NCBI GenBank assembly: GCA_963682025.1
Contig: OY821519.1
Span: forward strand, 111,837,764-111,901,763
Direction of reading: 5' to 3'
DNA from: Cordilura impudica
Lineage: Eukaryota > Arthropoda > Insecta > Diptera > Scathophagidae
Length of the DNA stretch: 64,000 nt
The notes below the pieces were generated by a model that was not told the origin of the DNA, did not search any database, and saw nothing but the letters and a program-made list of their open reading frames with translations. Positions 62,531 through 64,000 of the stretch are shown one piece after another; position 1 is the first letter of the stretch, and the number at the start of each line of letters is the position of its first letter. Position numbers and translations under genes: made by a program.

Positions 62531-63047
62531 ATTTTCAAGTTATTCTTAATACAATTAACCATAATAGGCACCATATATGTTAAAAACAAAACAAAAAACA
62601 TTTATTTGTTAAAATGCTGTGCTATGCTTTTTATTTTGACAATTTAAAATCGAGTTAACTCCCGAAGCTTCCTCGATTAAACTCGAGTAAAAAACACGAT
62701 AAACCACATCCCAAAAACAGAATGCCATAGTTTAACCAGGGTTAACTACTACCCTAAGTCAACTCACATCAAAAAAGCTACTAATACTATGTTCACACGG
62801 ACAGCAATATTCGCGGTTCGCTCTCTTATTCTCGGTTGGCGAGCGAATCACGATTGAATCTACATGATTCGCCATACAAAATTTTGAGAGCGAATCTACT
62901 TGGTTCATTTTGAACCTAGTTGTGAACCTAGAAACATTCAGTGTCATCTCCAAGTTTGATAACAAATTATCGCTAGTTTATATAAACTAGCTGTCAAATA
63001 CAAAATATAAACAAAGAAAAAACAAGAAATTAATGTGTACAAAGAAC
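62531..63047. other. Spacer between two LINEs
   Basis: AT-rich, with CTCGAGT/ACTCGAG-like phrases around 62650-62690 and TATGTTCACACGGACAGC near 62792 that resembles a MITE end. No partner end is found. Confidence 0.3.
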
Positions 63048-63049
63048 AT

Positions 63050-64000
63050 TTTTTTTCAATTATATATTCTTCCTTTATTTACATATTTTAACAAATTTGA
63101 TATTTACATATGAGATCTTATCTTTACATAGATATTTCAACAAATAATATATAGGATCTAAAGACATTAAATAGTTTTTATTTTATTTTTAATGATTTTT
63201 AAAGGAAAATGGGAGGGAAAAAACCTTTATATGATTTAATAAATTCAAATACTATCTGAAAATATTTATATGCTTATAGAAGGTTTATTAGAAATAATAG
63301 ACCTCTATAAGCATATAATTTTCAATTTGGTGATTTCTTTTTAATTTTACGTTACTTCTCTACATTCTCTTATCAGTGGGTAAGAGGAATTTTCAATTTT
63401 GGCAAAATAATTGTTGTTAATCCTTGTTATGAAATCGATAATTTTTTCATAACCTGTTTCTTCATGAAGAAGATTTGTAGGATACCTCCAGGGCTTTTTA
63501 TTTATCATTTTAAGACATTTGTTTTGTATAATTTGTAAGCGTTTTAGGTGGCAGTTGGCAGCGTCACTCCAAATAGGACACGCGTATGTTAATATTGGCC
63601 TTATAACACTTTTGAATAGGAGATTTTTGTTTTTGGGGTTTAGAAATGACCTTCTATTTAGAAGTGGCCATAATGCTTTAAATGATTTTATAGCTTTTTG
63701 GCACGTAGCCATAATATGTTGTTTAAAAGTAAGCTTTTTGTCCAAGACAACTCCGAGATATTTGACATGATTAACTACATTTATGGTATTATTTCCAATA
63801 TGAAGATGACGTCTTGGCAATCTTTTGGGAGATTTGTTGAACGGAAAAATAATTGCTTGGGTCTTGTTTGGATTAATTTTGATTTTCCATTTGTGAAAAT
63901 ATTTACTGCAATTTACAAGTCCCTTTTCCATTTTCTTCAGGAGTGCACTTGTAAGTTTGTTTGAAGAAATTAACGCAGTATCATCTGCGTAGTAAGCAAT
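63050..64000 (-). mobile_element. LINE 3' half, continuing past the window end
   Basis: The 3' tail near 63050 (T-run on plus) and the 3' UTR match the copies at 18466 and 21062. The ORF2 frame is open to the last base of the window. Confidence 0.88.
63347..64000 (-). CDS. LINE ORF2, YADD to C-terminus, intact within the window
   Basis: The frame runs uninterrupted from 64000 to TAA at 63347. It begins AYYADDTALISSNKLTSALL (active site), then KWKIKINPNKTQAIIFPF, VKYLGVVLDKKLTFKQHI, NRRSFLNPKNKNLLFKSVIR, LKRLQIIQNKCLKMINKKPW and ENSSYPLIRECREVT. The ATG at 63931 is internal. No lesion is seen, unlike other LINEs here, so the full copy may be young. Confidence 0.88.
   Translation of the reverse strand: MAYYADDTALISSNKLTSALLKKMEKGLVNCSKYFHKWKIKINPNKTQAIIFPFNKSPKRLPRRHLHIGNNTINVVNHVKYLGVVLDKKLTFKQHIMATCQKAIKSFKALWPLLNRRSFLNPKNKNLLFKSVIRPILTYACPIWSDAANCHLKRLQIIQNKCLKMINKKPWRYPTNLLHEETGYEKIIDFITRINNNYFAKIENSSYPLIRECREVT

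Noticed and set aside
1..64000. CRISPR array, operon or bacterial signals
   Set aside because: Introns, polyadenylation signals and fly gene families show a eukaryotic nuclear sequence; no spacer-repeat structure was seen.

Overview
The window looks like nuclear DNA of a higher fly (Brachycera, probably a calyptrate). It is AT-rich, its genes have GT-AG introns, and three host genes have clear insect architecture: a smallminded/NVL-type AAA ATPase, a THAP-domain gene and the geranylgeranyl diphosphate synthase quemao. The rest is dominated by non-LTR retrotransposons, nested DNA transposons, MITE-like elements and minisatellites. I found no tRNA, rRNA or CRISPR array.

Layout. 1-629 (+): last exon of an M14 carboxypeptidase. 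1241-15270 (-): a ten-exon NVL/smallminded gene that can be joined codon by codon. Its last exon lies 9.4 kb from the ninth, and the intron between them holds a 42-bp hairpin, T-rich heptamer arrays, a dead Tigger/pogo transposase, a nearly intact LINE and a relic copy of exon 9. 15382-21316: a nest of repeats just upstream of that gene (a hAT-like frame with a BED-type finger, a GC-rich minisatellite, a 157-bp tandem array, LINE ends and a 1.4-kb TIR element with exon-like sequence). 22240-24665: a PIF/Harbinger Myb-like relic and two TIR elements. 24868-26981 (+): a two-exon THAP/coiled-coil gene with a P-transposase-like C-terminus and no catalytic domain. 27624-33250: two dead LINEs, one split by a hAT element with a perfect 8-bp target duplication. 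33630-57845 (+): quemao in seven exons, with a 21.7-kb second intron packed with transposons. 59440-64000: two more Jockey-like LINEs on the minus strand.

The most unusual content is a pair of DNA transposons in quemao intron 2 (34675-36743 and 50789-54908). Each has terminal inverted repeats of roughly 360-435 bp starting CAC(A/T)GT, a TAA target duplication, and sits inside a different LINE whose reading frame resumes across the insertion. Both encode related Cys-rich proteins. The larger also encodes a decayed transposase-like protein with [17 protein letters not shown] and SDEKGERY motifs, which I cannot place in a named superfamily from sequence alone.

The host genes are unrelated housekeeping or regulatory loci: ribosome biogenesis (NVL), isoprenoid synthesis (quemao) and a probable DNA-binding protein (THAP). 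The window mainly shows how introns and flanks here have been inflated by layered transposition. All homology calls rest on motif recognition by eye; no search was run.
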